Shown: positions 7,256-15,584 of the stretch, piece by piece | Numbering within the stretch: position 1 is the stretch's first letter | Layout of the letters: the number at the start of each line of letters is the position of its first letter | DNA from: Acidobacteriota bacterium | GTDB taxonomy: Bacteria; Acidobacteriota; Holophagae; Acanthopleuribacterales; Acanthopleuribacteraceae | Length of the DNA stretch: 64,000 nt | NCBI GenBank assembly: GCA_020637335.1 | Contig: JACJWC010000009.1 | Span: 124,001 to 188,000, forward strand | Reading direction: 5' to 3' | The notes under the pieces: generated by a model | Databases searched by the model: none | What the model was told of the DNA's origin: nothing | Seen by the model: only the letters and a program-made list of their open reading frames with translations | Translations under genes and position numbers: made by a program

Positions 7256-9418
7256 ATGGGGACTCGGGTTTTGCTTGCGGATGACAGCATCACCATCCAA
7301 AAATTGGTGGAGATGGCGTTCAGTGACACAGACTTTGAACTTTTAAGTGTGTCAGATGGAAAGCAAGCCATCGAGAAATTAAATGATTTTCGGCCCGATA
7401 TTGTTCTTGCCGATGCCATTATGCCGGTCAAGGATGGCTATCAAGTCTGCGAACACATTAAATCTGATCCTCAATTCGCCAATGTTCCCGTCGTTTTATT
7501 GACGGGAAGGTTCCAGCCCTACGACGAGGGACGCGCCCAGGCGGTAGGTATTGATGAACGAATCGTCAAGCCTTTTGTCCAGGACCAATTGGTTTCCTTG
7601 GTACGCCAATTGGTACCAGAAGGGCCTCAGGACACTTTGGATCTTGAGCCAATCGAGGAAGCAGAAGAGACTCTCGAATCAGAACTAACCGATGAGGAAG
7701 CCTCCTACACACCGCCCAATATCAATGCGGACAGCCATACTACCATTCGCGTTAAACCCGATGATTTAAAGGCCTTCCTTAAAGAAGTGGAACAACCTGC
7801 TGATGAGGTTGAAGAACTTGACCAACTCGACGAAGTCGAGGAATTGGACTTGGCCGATGAGGACGATTTGGAAGAAGTCTTTGAAGATAGCTTTTCAAAA
7901 TCCCTCGAAAGCCTCGACCTCGATGATGAACCCAGTTTGGGCGGCGAAACGCAAGCCATCAACCAGACCGAAATTCAAAGTCGTTTACAGCAGGAGGCCG
8001 ATTCCATAGATGCAACTGTGGCCATGGATGAAACAGAAGCCATGGATTTCCTGGATGAAGCAGAAGCTGCGGAAGTCCAAGAAGAGGTTTTGCCCCCAGC
8101 CGAGTTTGATGAATCACCGGTCATGAGCGTTGAGGATGATGAAGATTTAGAAAAAACGGTGAAAATCAGCGAATTTGAATCATTTCAGGCTATTTCTGAG
8201 CAGCATCATTTGATGGAAGAGCGTCACCACCATGAGGAACCTCAAGATTCAGACGTGATGGATCTGGACCCCAACCAAATGAGAACCTTGTCTCTGGATG
8301 ATGAAGAACAGGAACCTCAAGCCGAGTCCACATTTTCAGAGGACCACACCTTTGAACACGACAGTTTTGAAATCAAGGAACCGGAAAGTTTGGACCTGAG
8401 CCCGCCGGAGCCCTCCGAAAATCCTGAAGACCTGTTGGAACTCGAACCGGAAAGCGCTTTGGAAGAAATTGAGGAGCCGCCACCGCTACCCACCGATGAA
8501 GAGCCCACTGACCTCTCTGCGGATTTAGAACTCCCGGAAAGTGTCTCCTTTGACCACAGCGCAGATGACGAACCTTTTGAATGGCCAAATCCCGCTGTAC
8601 CCGAAGTTGAGGAAATTCCTGAACCCAGTTTGAGCGAAAACGAACAGGAAGACGATCCGGAACACATTGCCACGGAAAACCTGGATGAGACTTTGTACCC
8701 TGAGTTGGAAGAACCACTCGGTGAACCGCAAATGCTGGAAGAGGAAGACAACCGGATTGATACTGGACCCATAGATTTTGAGGAAAGCGAACCCAACCTC
8801 GAAGAGCCTGCGCTCATGACCGAGGAATCCATTCCGGACCTCGAACCCGACCTTCAACCGCTAGATGATTTGGATTCACCCATGGATCTATTGGAAGAGA
8901 CCGAAGTCGTTGCTGTAGAAGAGTCAACCCAAGATTTTTCTGTGCAAGAAATTGACGAGCCGCTTTTAGGCGATTTGGATGAAGAAAGCCTGCATACCGA
9001 AGAACAAGAGATCCCACCCGAGCCAGAACTAGACGAACTGCTCGACTTAAGTGATAAGGATGAGGAGAGCCCGCTCAGCGAATTGGAGCCCGAACCACAG
9101 GAAGAGCCAGAAATGGAACCCGAACCCGTGCTCTTGGTTCCAGAGCCCGTTGAAGAAGAAACCGAAGACACGGCATCCAACATTTCCTTCCCGGACACCG
9201 ACCAACTCCATTTAGGTGAGCCCGGAGAAAAAGGCCAAGCCATCCAGCTGGATAAAGACCAGTTAGATTACCTGGTCGAAGCCGTGGCCAAGCGGGTTGT
9301 TGCCCTGCTCAGTGATACAGCTGTCAAGGAAATCGCCTGGGAGGTCATTCCTGAGCTTTCTGAAGCCATCATCAAAAAGCGCATTTACGAGCTTGAAAAA
9401 ACGGTTGACGCCGAGTAG
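7256..9418 (+). CDS. Response regulator with very long acidic, low-complexity tail
   Basis: The 720-residue protein starts with a receiver domain (residues 1-120: LLADDSITIQKLVEMAF, phospho-acceptor Asp53 in VLADAIMP, Lys in RIVKPF). About 530 residues of Glu/Asp/Pro/Leu-rich, repeat-like sequence follow, predicted to be disordered. The last 55 residues form a compact helical segment (LDYLVEAVAKRVVALLS, then EIAWEVIPELSEAIIK) shared with receiver proteins of Acidobacteriota and deltaproteobacteria. No DNA-binding output domain is seen. GAGGTGG precedes the ATG; an upstream in-frame start at 7208 is less likely. It leads an operon with the barrel and kinase genes. Confidence 0.8.
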   Translation: MGTRVLLADDSITIQKLVEMAFSDTDFELLSVSDGKQAIEKLNDFRPDIVLADAIMPVKDGYQVCEHIKSDPQFANVPVVLLTGRFQPYDEGRAQAVGIDERIVKPFVQDQLVSLVRQLVPEGPQDTLDLEPIEEAEETLESELTDEEASYTPPNINADSHTTIRVKPDDLKAFLKEVEQPADEVEELDQLDEVEELDLADEDDLEEVFEDSFSKSLESLDLDDEPSLGGETQAINQTEIQSRLQQEADSIDATVAMDETEAMDFLDEAEAAEVQEEVLPPAEFDESPVMSVEDDEDLEKTVKISEFESFQAISEQHHLMEERHHHEEPQDSDVMDLDPNQMRTLSLDDEEQEPQAESTFSEDHTFEHDSFEIKEPESLDLSPPEPSENPEDLLELEPESALEEIEEPPPLPTDEEPTDLSADLELPESVSFDHSADDEPFEWPNPAVPEVEEIPEPSLSENEQEDDPEHIATENLDETLYPELEEPLGEPQMLEEEDNRIDTGPIDFEESEPNLEEPALMTEESIPDLEPDLQPLDDLDSPMDLLEETEVVAVEESTQDFSVQEIDEPLLGDLDEESLHTEEQEIPPEPELDELLDLSDKDEESPLSELEPEPQEEPEMEPEPVLLVPEPVEEETEDTASNISFPDTDQLHLGEPGEKGQAIQLDKDQLDYLVEAVAKRVVALLSDTAVKEIAWEVIPELSEAIIKKRIYELEKTVDAE

Positions 9419-9421
9419 AAC

Positions 9422-10228
9422 ATGCAACGAATCGCTACGTTTTTTTTCCTCAGCCTGGGGTTAGCCAATCTCTATGCTGCCGGAGATACGCTCCCAGCTA
9501 AGCAGACCCGATTGCGCCTGGACTACTGGAATTTAACGGCCAGCAGTCTATTTGATGAAAATCGGTCCGCCTTAGACCTCGAAAACGATTTTGAATTGAG
9601 TCGCAACCAATTTGAAATCCAATATGGATTGTATGAAGGCGTTACCCTAATCATGAACGCGGAATACAAAAACCAAAATTGGGATGACGGTTCAGCGTCC
9701 TACGAATCCAAGGGATTTGGCAGCACTTATTTAGCTCTTAAGCAAAAAATCCCAGCCACGATATTTGGCCAGGTGTTTTATTCCGAGGTTGGTGTGGTCC
9801 TGCCACAAGCTTATGACGAAACGGACCCTCTGCCCCTCGGCTCAGGCGGCATCGACTGGGTCCTACTCGGCACCTATGCCCAGAATTTTGGACCCAACCA
9901 GTCCGGCGTGGAGTTGGACATCGGTTACATCTTTCGCAATGGTCGACCCGACGATGAGTTTTTGATCCGCGCCCATTTCCATATTGGCACCACCCGCAAC
10001 AGCCAAATAAACCTGCATTACGAATCACACGAGAGTAAATCCAATAGTCAAACGGCTTATGATCCCTTGGTCTACCCGATCGACCAGGGCGCTCAGAAGG
10101 GTGGACTGGATTTTAAAGTGGGACTCAGCCCGAAATGGAATCTTTTTTTCCAAGCTGAATCCATGTTTCGCGGTCGAAACAGTTTCAAAACACAAGGCTA
10201 TGGGATCGGCTTACAATGGATACGATGA
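9422..10228 (+). CDS. Exported beta-rich protein, probable outer-membrane beta-barrel
   Basis: This 268-residue protein has a signal peptide (RIATFFFLSLGLANLYA) and a body of alternating polar/hydrophobic strands separated by short turns, such as GVTLIMNAEYKNQNW and FLIRAHFHIGTTRNSQINLHYE. No catalytic motif is seen. It resembles transporter-type or OmpW-like barrels of unknown role. It lies 3 bases after the response regulator and 32 bases before the kinase, so it is part of that operon. The ribosome site is weak, so translation is probably coupled. Confidence 0.6.
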   Translation: MQRIATFFFLSLGLANLYAAGDTLPAKQTRLRLDYWNLTASSLFDENRSALDLENDFELSRNQFEIQYGLYEGVTLIMNAEYKNQNWDDGSASYESKGFGSTYLALKQKIPATIFGQVFYSEVGVVLPQAYDETDPLPLGSGGIDWVLLGTYAQNFGPNQSGVELDIGYIFRNGRPDDEFLIRAHFHIGTTRNSQINLHYESHESKSNSQTAYDPLVYPIDQGAQKGGLDFKVGLSPKWNLFFQAESMFRGRNSFKTQGYGIGLQWIR

Positions 10229-10260
10229 GTGCCAAAAACCGCCCGTAAGGGGGTAAAGTT

Positions 10261-11205
10261 TTGAGTTTCCCGCAACCGGATTACGTTTTTCAGGATACAG
10301 AGGAATATCGTTTCCGGTCCATTTTGGGGCGCGGTGGCAATGGCAGTGTTTTTCGGATCTCCAATAAAGCAGGCCGCTATTACGCTTGCAAAGTATTTAG
10401 CCCTGACATCATGACGGACCCGGAACTGTACCGAAATTTTAAAATGGAATCGCAGATCGGGATCAACATCTACCACGAACACCTGGTCAGCTTTCACAAA
10501 CGCATCTTGCTCCAGGCGACTACGGGCTTGGCTGCGGGCAAATTGGTTCCCGCAATCATCATGGACTACATCGATGGAATCGATTTGGCCAAGTTTAAAA
10601 AGGTGTTTGAAACCCAAAATCGAAAGCCGTTTCCGCGCCAATATGCCAGTTTGATCCTGGCCAAGGTTTGCAGTGGTGTTGAGGCTTTGCACCATCTCAA
10701 AATTCAGCATGGCGACCTTAAACCAGAAAATATTCTTATTAGCCAAACCGGGTTTCCCAAAGTTACCGATTACGGAATTGCTTCCCTTTTGGGCGACCGG
10801 TCATCGCGCGAAGAGCTGGGCGGCACTATCCGCTACCTGGCCCCTGAACAAATTCGCAAAGCGGCGGAAGGTGGCGCGCAGGTGGATCACCGCGCCGACA
10901 TCTATTCCATTGGTGTAATGGCGCTGGAATTGACCGCCAACCTGCCCGAAGCGCTTTTTGGTCACCCGGGCCGCATCCTGCATTACATCGTGAATTGCAA
11001 TGCCGACTTTAAAAAATATGTGGAAGCCACCGATCTCCCGTCCGATCTCAAGTTTGTGATTCGCTCCTGCTTGGATGAAAAGCTCGATCGCCGACCCGCC
11101 AACCTTCGCGAATTGCAGAGCGTATTCTTGCAAACCCTTTACGGCAAGTCCAAAGGCATCACCCTGGAAAACATCGGTGATGAAATGCACAGGCTTCTGC
11201 ACTAA
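10261..11205 (+). CDS. Serine/threonine protein kinase
   Basis: The 314-residue soluble protein has a complete Hanks-type kinase domain. The glycine loop is GRGGNGSVF, the ATP-anchoring Lys44 is in YACKVFS, the catalytic loop is HGDLKPENIL (Asp152) with HGD instead of HRD, and the metal-binding motif is DYG (Asp170) instead of DFG. The APEQ motif follows. The missing Arg suggests activity without activation-loop phosphorylation. The start is TTG at 10261 with AAGGGGG ahead. No transmembrane helix or sensor domain is seen. It may phosphorylate the acidic response regulator of its operon, but this is inference. Confidence 0.9.
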   Translation: MSFPQPDYVFQDTEEYRFRSILGRGGNGSVFRISNKAGRYYACKVFSPDIMTDPELYRNFKMESQIGINIYHEHLVSFHKRILLQATTGLAAGKLVPAIIMDYIDGIDLAKFKKVFETQNRKPFPRQYASLILAKVCSGVEALHHLKIQHGDLKPENILISQTGFPKVTDYGIASLLGDRSSREELGGTIRYLAPEQIRKAAEGGAQVDHRADIYSIGVMALELTANLPEALFGHPGRILHYIVNCNADFKKYVEATDLPSDLKFVIRSCLDEKLDRRPANLRELQSVFLQTLYGKSKGITLENIGDEMHRLLH

Positions 11206-11272
11206 ATCACACGGGATACCTGTGGCCCAGAACTGCTACCAAAGGCATGCGCAACCGCCCGCCCAGAAAACG

Positions 11273-11300
11273 AAAAAAGCCTCACCGTTTCCGGTGAGGC
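11273..11300 (-). terminator. Intrinsic terminator of the HtrA gene
   Basis: Read on the minus strand, an 8-bp stem (GCCTCACC with GGTGAGGC, loop of 6) is followed by six U residues. It lies 30 bases after the HtrA stop codon and also separates it from the convergent kinase gene. Confidence 0.85.
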
Positions 11301-11329
11301 AAGGGGAGGAGTGTTGGATATGGAGGGAG

Positions 11330-12751
11330 TTATTTTTTGGGTCGGACACCCACAAGCTGGGTGCCGCGCTCCGTTTGAATTTGTAGACGAATTACGGATT
11401 GACCTGGTTCTAATTCTTTTTCGATTTTGGCGCGATTCTTTTCAGAAACAGGCCAGTCATTTACTTGTAACAACACCTGGCCGGGCCGTATTCCCTTCTC
11501 AAAAGCAGGGCTCTCTTCGTCGACTTCGGCAATCACAAAACCCTCTTCGGGTTCAAATGCCAACTCGGCGCGATCTGCTTCGGACAACGGGATGGCCGTT
11601 AGTCCGTAACCTTTAAGTTCCAAGGCATTAGGCTTTGACTCAGGTTTAATGGGATTGGTTCGACTGGGACGCGCATTGGCCAATACGGCACGATCGCCCA
11701 AGGTTAATGACACCTTTTGCTCTTTGCCTTTACGCAGGATGGTCAGGGCAATCGGATCGCCCGGTGCCTTGTTGGCCACCATGGAAACCAAATGACCATT
11801 GTCGCGAACCGTTTTGCCATCCACTTCGGTAATCACGTCGCCAGGTTGCAAACCTGCTTTTTCGCCGGGTGATCCTTGGGAAACCGTGTTGATCAGAGAC
11901 CCGTGGGTGACGCCGTAATACTCTTTTAATTCGGAGGTCAATTCCTGCAAGCCAATACCAATTGCACCACGCGAAACCGTGCCGTTGGCCCGAATCTGCT
12001 CGTAAGCGTTTCGCACCATGTTGACGGGAATAGAAAAGCCAATATTCTGGCCATAGGCTGATATGGCCGTATTGATGCCAATCACTTGGCCTTTCATATC
12101 GATCAACGGGCCACCGGAATTGCCTTGATTGATAGCAGCATCGGTCTGAATGTAGTTTTCAATGGTGTTGGGTTGGATAGAACTGCGGCCTAGCGCGCTA
12201 ACGATTCCAAATGTCACCGTATAGCGGTAACCCAGCGGATTCCCGATGGCCACCACCCAGTCACCGACCCGCACCTTATCGGAATCACCAAACAGGGCGT
12301 AGGTCAGATTTTTTTCCTCAATCTTAATGACCGCGACGTCGGTCTGAGGGTCCGTGCCGACGACTTTGGCCGGGTACTCGCGACCATCATTTAAGGTCAC
12401 CCGAATCTTGTCGGCATCGGCTACTACGTGGTTATTGGTAATGATGTAGCCATTTGCATCCACAATCACGCCGGAACCCAATCCGCTACGAGGCCCGCGA
12501 TCGGGCTGCATAAAAAATTCAAAAGGAGACGTCGGATTTTGGGAAGAATGGGCTTCAACAATACTTTCGATGTACACGACCGTGGGACTCAAAGCGGCCG
12601 AAAGGTCGGCAATATTGGGATACTGTTGCGGCACCTCGGCGACGCGTGCCGGTTTGCCTGCATCTGTGCCGGTTTGCAGAGCCGAAAGGCTCAAAGCCAC
12701 GGGCACCAGTAAAACAAAGATCCATCGGGTATTTTTAAATTGAAATTTCAT
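11330..12751 (-). CDS. HtrA/Do family periplasmic serine protease with two PDZ domains
   Basis: The 473-residue protein has a signal-anchor or signal peptide (WIFVLLVPVALSLSALQ), a trypsin-like domain with the triad His in IITNNHVV, Asp in PQTDVAVIKI and Ser in QGNSGGPLI, then two PDZ domains (cores EKAGLQPGDVITEVDGK and EKGIRPGQVLLQVND). It degrades or refolds damaged periplasmic proteins. The whole family size and layout match DegP/DegQ. GGAGG lies 7 bases before the ATG. It is divergent from the envelope operon that starts at 12863. Confidence 0.93.
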   Translation of the reverse strand: MKFQFKNTRWIFVLLVPVALSLSALQTGTDAGKPARVAEVPQQYPNIADLSAALSPTVVYIESIVEAHSSQNPTSPFEFFMQPDRGPRSGLGSGVIVDANGYIITNNHVVADADKIRVTLNDGREYPAKVVGTDPQTDVAVIKIEEKNLTYALFGDSDKVRVGDWVVAIGNPLGYRYTVTFGIVSALGRSSIQPNTIENYIQTDAAINQGNSGGPLIDMKGQVIGINTAISAYGQNIGFSIPVNMVRNAYEQIRANGTVSRGAIGIGLQELTSELKEYYGVTHGSLINTVSQGSPGEKAGLQPGDVITEVDGKTVRDNGHLVSMVANKAPGDPIALTILRKGKEQKVSLTLGDRAVLANARPSRTNPIKPESKPNALELKGYGLTAIPLSEADRAELAFEPEEGFVIAEVDEESPAFEKGIRPGQVLLQVNDWPVSEKNRAKIEKELEPGQSVIRLQIQTERGTQLVGVRPKK

Positions 12752-12862
12752 AACGAAACCTCCTTTTCAGAACACACCCTCTTGGGCAAAAGTTGTGCCA
12801 ACCCAAAAAATCCGGCCAAAAAGACGGCTCTGCTATAATCGCTGCGACTTGCCGGAGGGCCT

Positions 12863-13618
12863 ATGATCGGGATATTGGTAATTGGCAACGAAATCCTGTC
12901 CGCACAAGTGCGCGACACCAATTTGGCCTACATGCTCGAACACCTGGCCAAGGCCGGTCAAACGGTTCTAGAAGTTCGATTTGTGCGCGATGAGATGGAC
13001 GCAATCGTCGAGGCTCTGCGTGCCTTGCATGAGCGATGTCACTGGGTTTTTAGCTCCGGTGGCGTTGGACCCACTCACGACGATGTGACCTTGCCCGCCT
13101 ATGCCCAGGCCTTCGGCCGAAATATGGTTCGCGATCCTGAATTAATGCGCCGCCTCGAGCAATATCATGGCGCGCCTTTATCGGACGCCCAAGCCAGAAT
13201 GGCATGGGTACCCGAAGGTACAGAATTGGTGGCGGCAACCCCAGAGACCTGGCCCGTGCCCAAGCTCGAAAACTGTTTTGCCTTGCCCGGTGTACCCGAA
13301 ATTTTCATCAAAAAATTCAATGCGGTCCTGGCACTTCTCCCACCGGCAGCAACCACTTGGTACGCCCATGTTTTAACCTCCGAGCACGAATTTCAATTCG
13401 CCGAATTTTTAGACGCATTACAGCGCCAATTTGCAGATTTGGAAATTGGTTCTTACCCAAAATACACAGGACCTTATCGCACCAAAATCACGGTCAAGGC
13501 CAAAGATAGTGAAAAAGCAGAACGCTGTTTGGCGGCACTCAAAGCCCATTTCCAAGCCCAAGCCAGTCTGGTCGGAGAACAATCGGTAATGGCCTATTCG
13601 CCCCAACTCGAAAGTTAA
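12863..13618 (+). CDS. Stand-alone CinA-N (MoaB/Mog-like) domain protein
   Basis: This 251-residue protein carries only the N-terminal CinA/molybdopterin-binding-like domain: LVIGNEILSAQVRDTN, then FSSGGVGPTHDDVTLPAYA and the CFALPGVPEIF segment. It lacks the C-terminal amidase. Relatives are annotated as competence/damage-inducible protein A or FAD pyrophosphatase-like proteins. The full CinA is encoded separately at 5284-6570. It starts the lolC-lolD-clpC-bamA run, 15 bases before lolC; GGAGG precedes the ATG. Confidence 0.8.
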   Translation: MIGILVIGNEILSAQVRDTNLAYMLEHLAKAGQTVLEVRFVRDEMDAIVEALRALHERCHWVFSSGGVGPTHDDVTLPAYAQAFGRNMVRDPELMRRLEQYHGAPLSDAQARMAWVPEGTELVAATPETWPVPKLENCFALPGVPEIFIKKFNAVLALLPPAATTWYAHVLTSEHEFQFAEFLDALQRQFADLEIGSYPKYTGPYRTKITVKAKDSEKAERCLAALKAHFQAQASLVGEQSVMAYSPQLES

Positions 13619-13633
13619 GCGAGGAAAATCCAG

Positions 13634-14893
13634 TTGAAATTTGAATCGTTTGTGGCGATGCGTTACCTGCGTGCCAAACGCAAACAAGCATTTATTGGCG
13701 TCATTTCACTCATCACCTTTCTCGGCATCACCGTCGGGGTTGCTGCCCTAAACCTTGGGCTTTCGGTCCACAACGGCATGCGCCAGGCCTTTTTGACCAG
13801 TTTGATCGGTGATACAGGCATCCTCAACATTGACGATGGACGTTGGGAGCGCTCCGGTTTTGATCTTTCACAAGTCCGCGAAATGGTCGGTGCCCTGGAA
13901 AAAATCCCCAGTGTTGAAAACATTTCATACATTCGACAGGAGTTTTGTTTTTTAACCACACCCACAAAACGAGCAGCACCCGCACAACTATTCGGTATCG
14001 TCCCCGATCAGGAAGTAAAAATCAGCCCGTTCCTGCAAACCATGCAGGAAGGTACTTGGCAGAACCTGCAAAACGAGGTCGATTCACGGCCGGCCCTGCT
14101 TTTAGGTGTCGATTTAGCCCGCCGACTTGGCGTACATGAAGGCGATATTCTGCAATTGACGTTTCTGCGAATGGCCAACCCTTCCTTCCTGATGCAATCA
14201 GCCAAACTCAAACAAAAAACGTTTGTCGTTGGCGGGATTTTTCAAACTGGGGCACGCGAAATCGACGAGTACCGCGCCTACTTGGACATTGAAGTTTTGT
14301 TCCAGCAACTCAATGCGGCTGAAGTCCATACCTTACAAATCAAATTGGAAGGTGTTGATCTCCTGGACGCAACCAAAACCGTTGTGCGCAACCTGCCCGA
14401 AATCCCCGAATATGCACGCGTCTATGATTTACGCGATGCGAATGAAGGGCTCCTACACGCGCTCCAATTGGAGAAATGGGGCACGACCTTAATCATTGGC
14501 TTAATCATTATCGTCGCTGCCTTGAATCTGGTCTCGGCCCTAATCATGTTGGTCATGGAGAAACATCGCGATATCGGTATTTTCCGGGCCATGGGCGCAA
14601 CTCGTCGCATGCTGGTCTTTATTTTTGTTCGACAAGGCATGTTCCTCAGTGTGATGGGCACCCTGGCCGGCACCGTTCTCGGTGTCCTGCTTGCCCTTCT
14701 GGCCGATCACTATCAATGGATCCAGTTGGACCGCAATGTTTACGAGGTCCTGCGCTACTTACCCTTCAAAATCAAGCTTTTGGAAGTGTTTTCGGTGGCA
14801 GCCGGGTCTCTGGCCATCAGCCTGCTTTCCAGTTTGTACCCCGCATTTCAGGCCGCATCTCTGGATCCTGTAGAGGCCTTGCGTTATGAATGA
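13634..14893 (+). CDS. lolC: LolC/LolE-family lipoprotein-releasing ABC transporter permease
   Basis: The 419-residue protein has an N-terminal transmembrane helix (FIGVISLITFLGITVGVAAL), a large periplasmic domain (about residues 45-270) and three C-terminal transmembrane helices (LIIGLIIIVAALNLVSALIM, the FVRQGMFLSVMGTLAG region and FSVAAGSLAISLLSSL), the LolC/E and FtsX layout. With the LolD ATPase it extracts lipoproteins from the inner membrane. Only one permease is present, as in lineages where a single LolF-like or homodimeric permease works. The start is TTG with GAGGAAA ahead. Confidence 0.88.
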   Translation: MKFESFVAMRYLRAKRKQAFIGVISLITFLGITVGVAALNLGLSVHNGMRQAFLTSLIGDTGILNIDDGRWERSGFDLSQVREMVGALEKIPSVENISYIRQEFCFLTTPTKRAAPAQLFGIVPDQEVKISPFLQTMQEGTWQNLQNEVDSRPALLLGVDLARRLGVHEGDILQLTFLRMANPSFLMQSAKLKQKTFVVGGIFQTGAREIDEYRAYLDIEVLFQQLNAAEVHTLQIKLEGVDLLDATKTVVRNLPEIPEYARVYDLRDANEGLLHALQLEKWGTTLIIGLIIIVAALNLVSALIMLVMEKHRDIGIFRAMGATRRMLVFIFVRQGMFLSVMGTLAGTVLGVLLALLADHYQWIQLDRNVYEVLRYLPFKIKLLEVFSVAAGSLAISLLSSLYPAFQAASLDPVEALRYE

Positions 14894-15581
14894 ACCGTTA
14901 TTGCGCGTTGTGGACGTGCACAAATCCTACCGCAGCGGGTCGCGAACCTTACACATCCTCTCTGGCCTAAACTTAGAAGTTCAGGCGGGCGAGTTGGTGG
15001 CCATTGTTGGTCAGTCCGGCTCAGGAAAAACCTCGTTGCTAAACGTCATTGCCGGCCTGGACCGACCCGAAAAAGGCAGCATCCGTTTTCAAGGCCAGGA
15101 GTTAACCCAACTGGATGAACCGGGCTGGGCCAAAATTCGCGCCCAATCGATGGGTTTTGTATTCCAGTTCCATCAACTTCTGCCCGAATTCTCGGCTGAA
15201 GAAAACGTCATGATGCCGGGTCTGATTCTGCGCAAGGACCCTATTGCTTGCCGAAGTCGGGCACAGGACTTGCTAACCCATGTCGGACTATCAGACCGGT
15301 TGACGCACAAGCCCGCTCAGTTGAGCGGAGGCGAGCAACAACGGGTGGCCATTGCCCGGGCGCTCATGAATGCCCCGCCACTGGTCCTGGCTGATGAACC
15401 GACGGGCAGCCTGGATCCACAAGCCGGCAAGTCTTTGTTCGACCTGATCCAACAACTGCGCAAGGAACACAACATGGCATTTCTTTTCGTGACCCACAAC
15501 CCGGTGCTCGCAGGCAGGTGTGATAGAATGTTCGCGCTTGGTGCGGATTTCAACGCTTTTTCAAAGCCGAACGAGGTGTAG
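14886..15581 (+). CDS. lolD: LolD-type ABC transporter ATP-binding protein
   Basis: The 231-residue ATPase has Walker A GQSGSGKTS (about residues 41-49), the Q-loop VFQFHQLLPE typical of the LolD/MacB group, the signature LSGGEQQRVA, Walker B LVLADEPTGSLDPQ and the H-loop VTHN. It energises lipoprotein release with the permease. The ATG lies 8 bases inside the lolC 3' end, so translation is coupled; clpC follows after 3 bases. Confidence 0.92.
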   Translation: MNEPLLRVVDVHKSYRSGSRTLHILSGLNLEVQAGELVAIVGQSGSGKTSLLNVIAGLDRPEKGSIRFQGQELTQLDEPGWAKIRAQSMGFVFQFHQLLPEFSAEENVMMPGLILRKDPIACRSRAQDLLTHVGLSDRLTHKPAQLSGGEQQRVAIARALMNAPPLVLADEPTGSLDPQAGKSLFDLIQQLRKEHNMAFLFVTHNPVLAGRCDRMFALGADFNAFSKPNEV

Positions 15582-15584
15582 CGC

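Noticed and set aside
7650..9230. Possible tandem repeat array in the acidic tail gene
   Set aside because: Glu/Pro/Leu-rich units recur but with no fixed period or near-identical copies, so it is low complexity rather than a DNA repeat.
8317..9243. Ser-rich open frames antisense to the acidic response regulator
   Set aside because: Glu/Asp-rich codons read in reverse give Ser/Leu-rich frames without stops; no start signal or homology.
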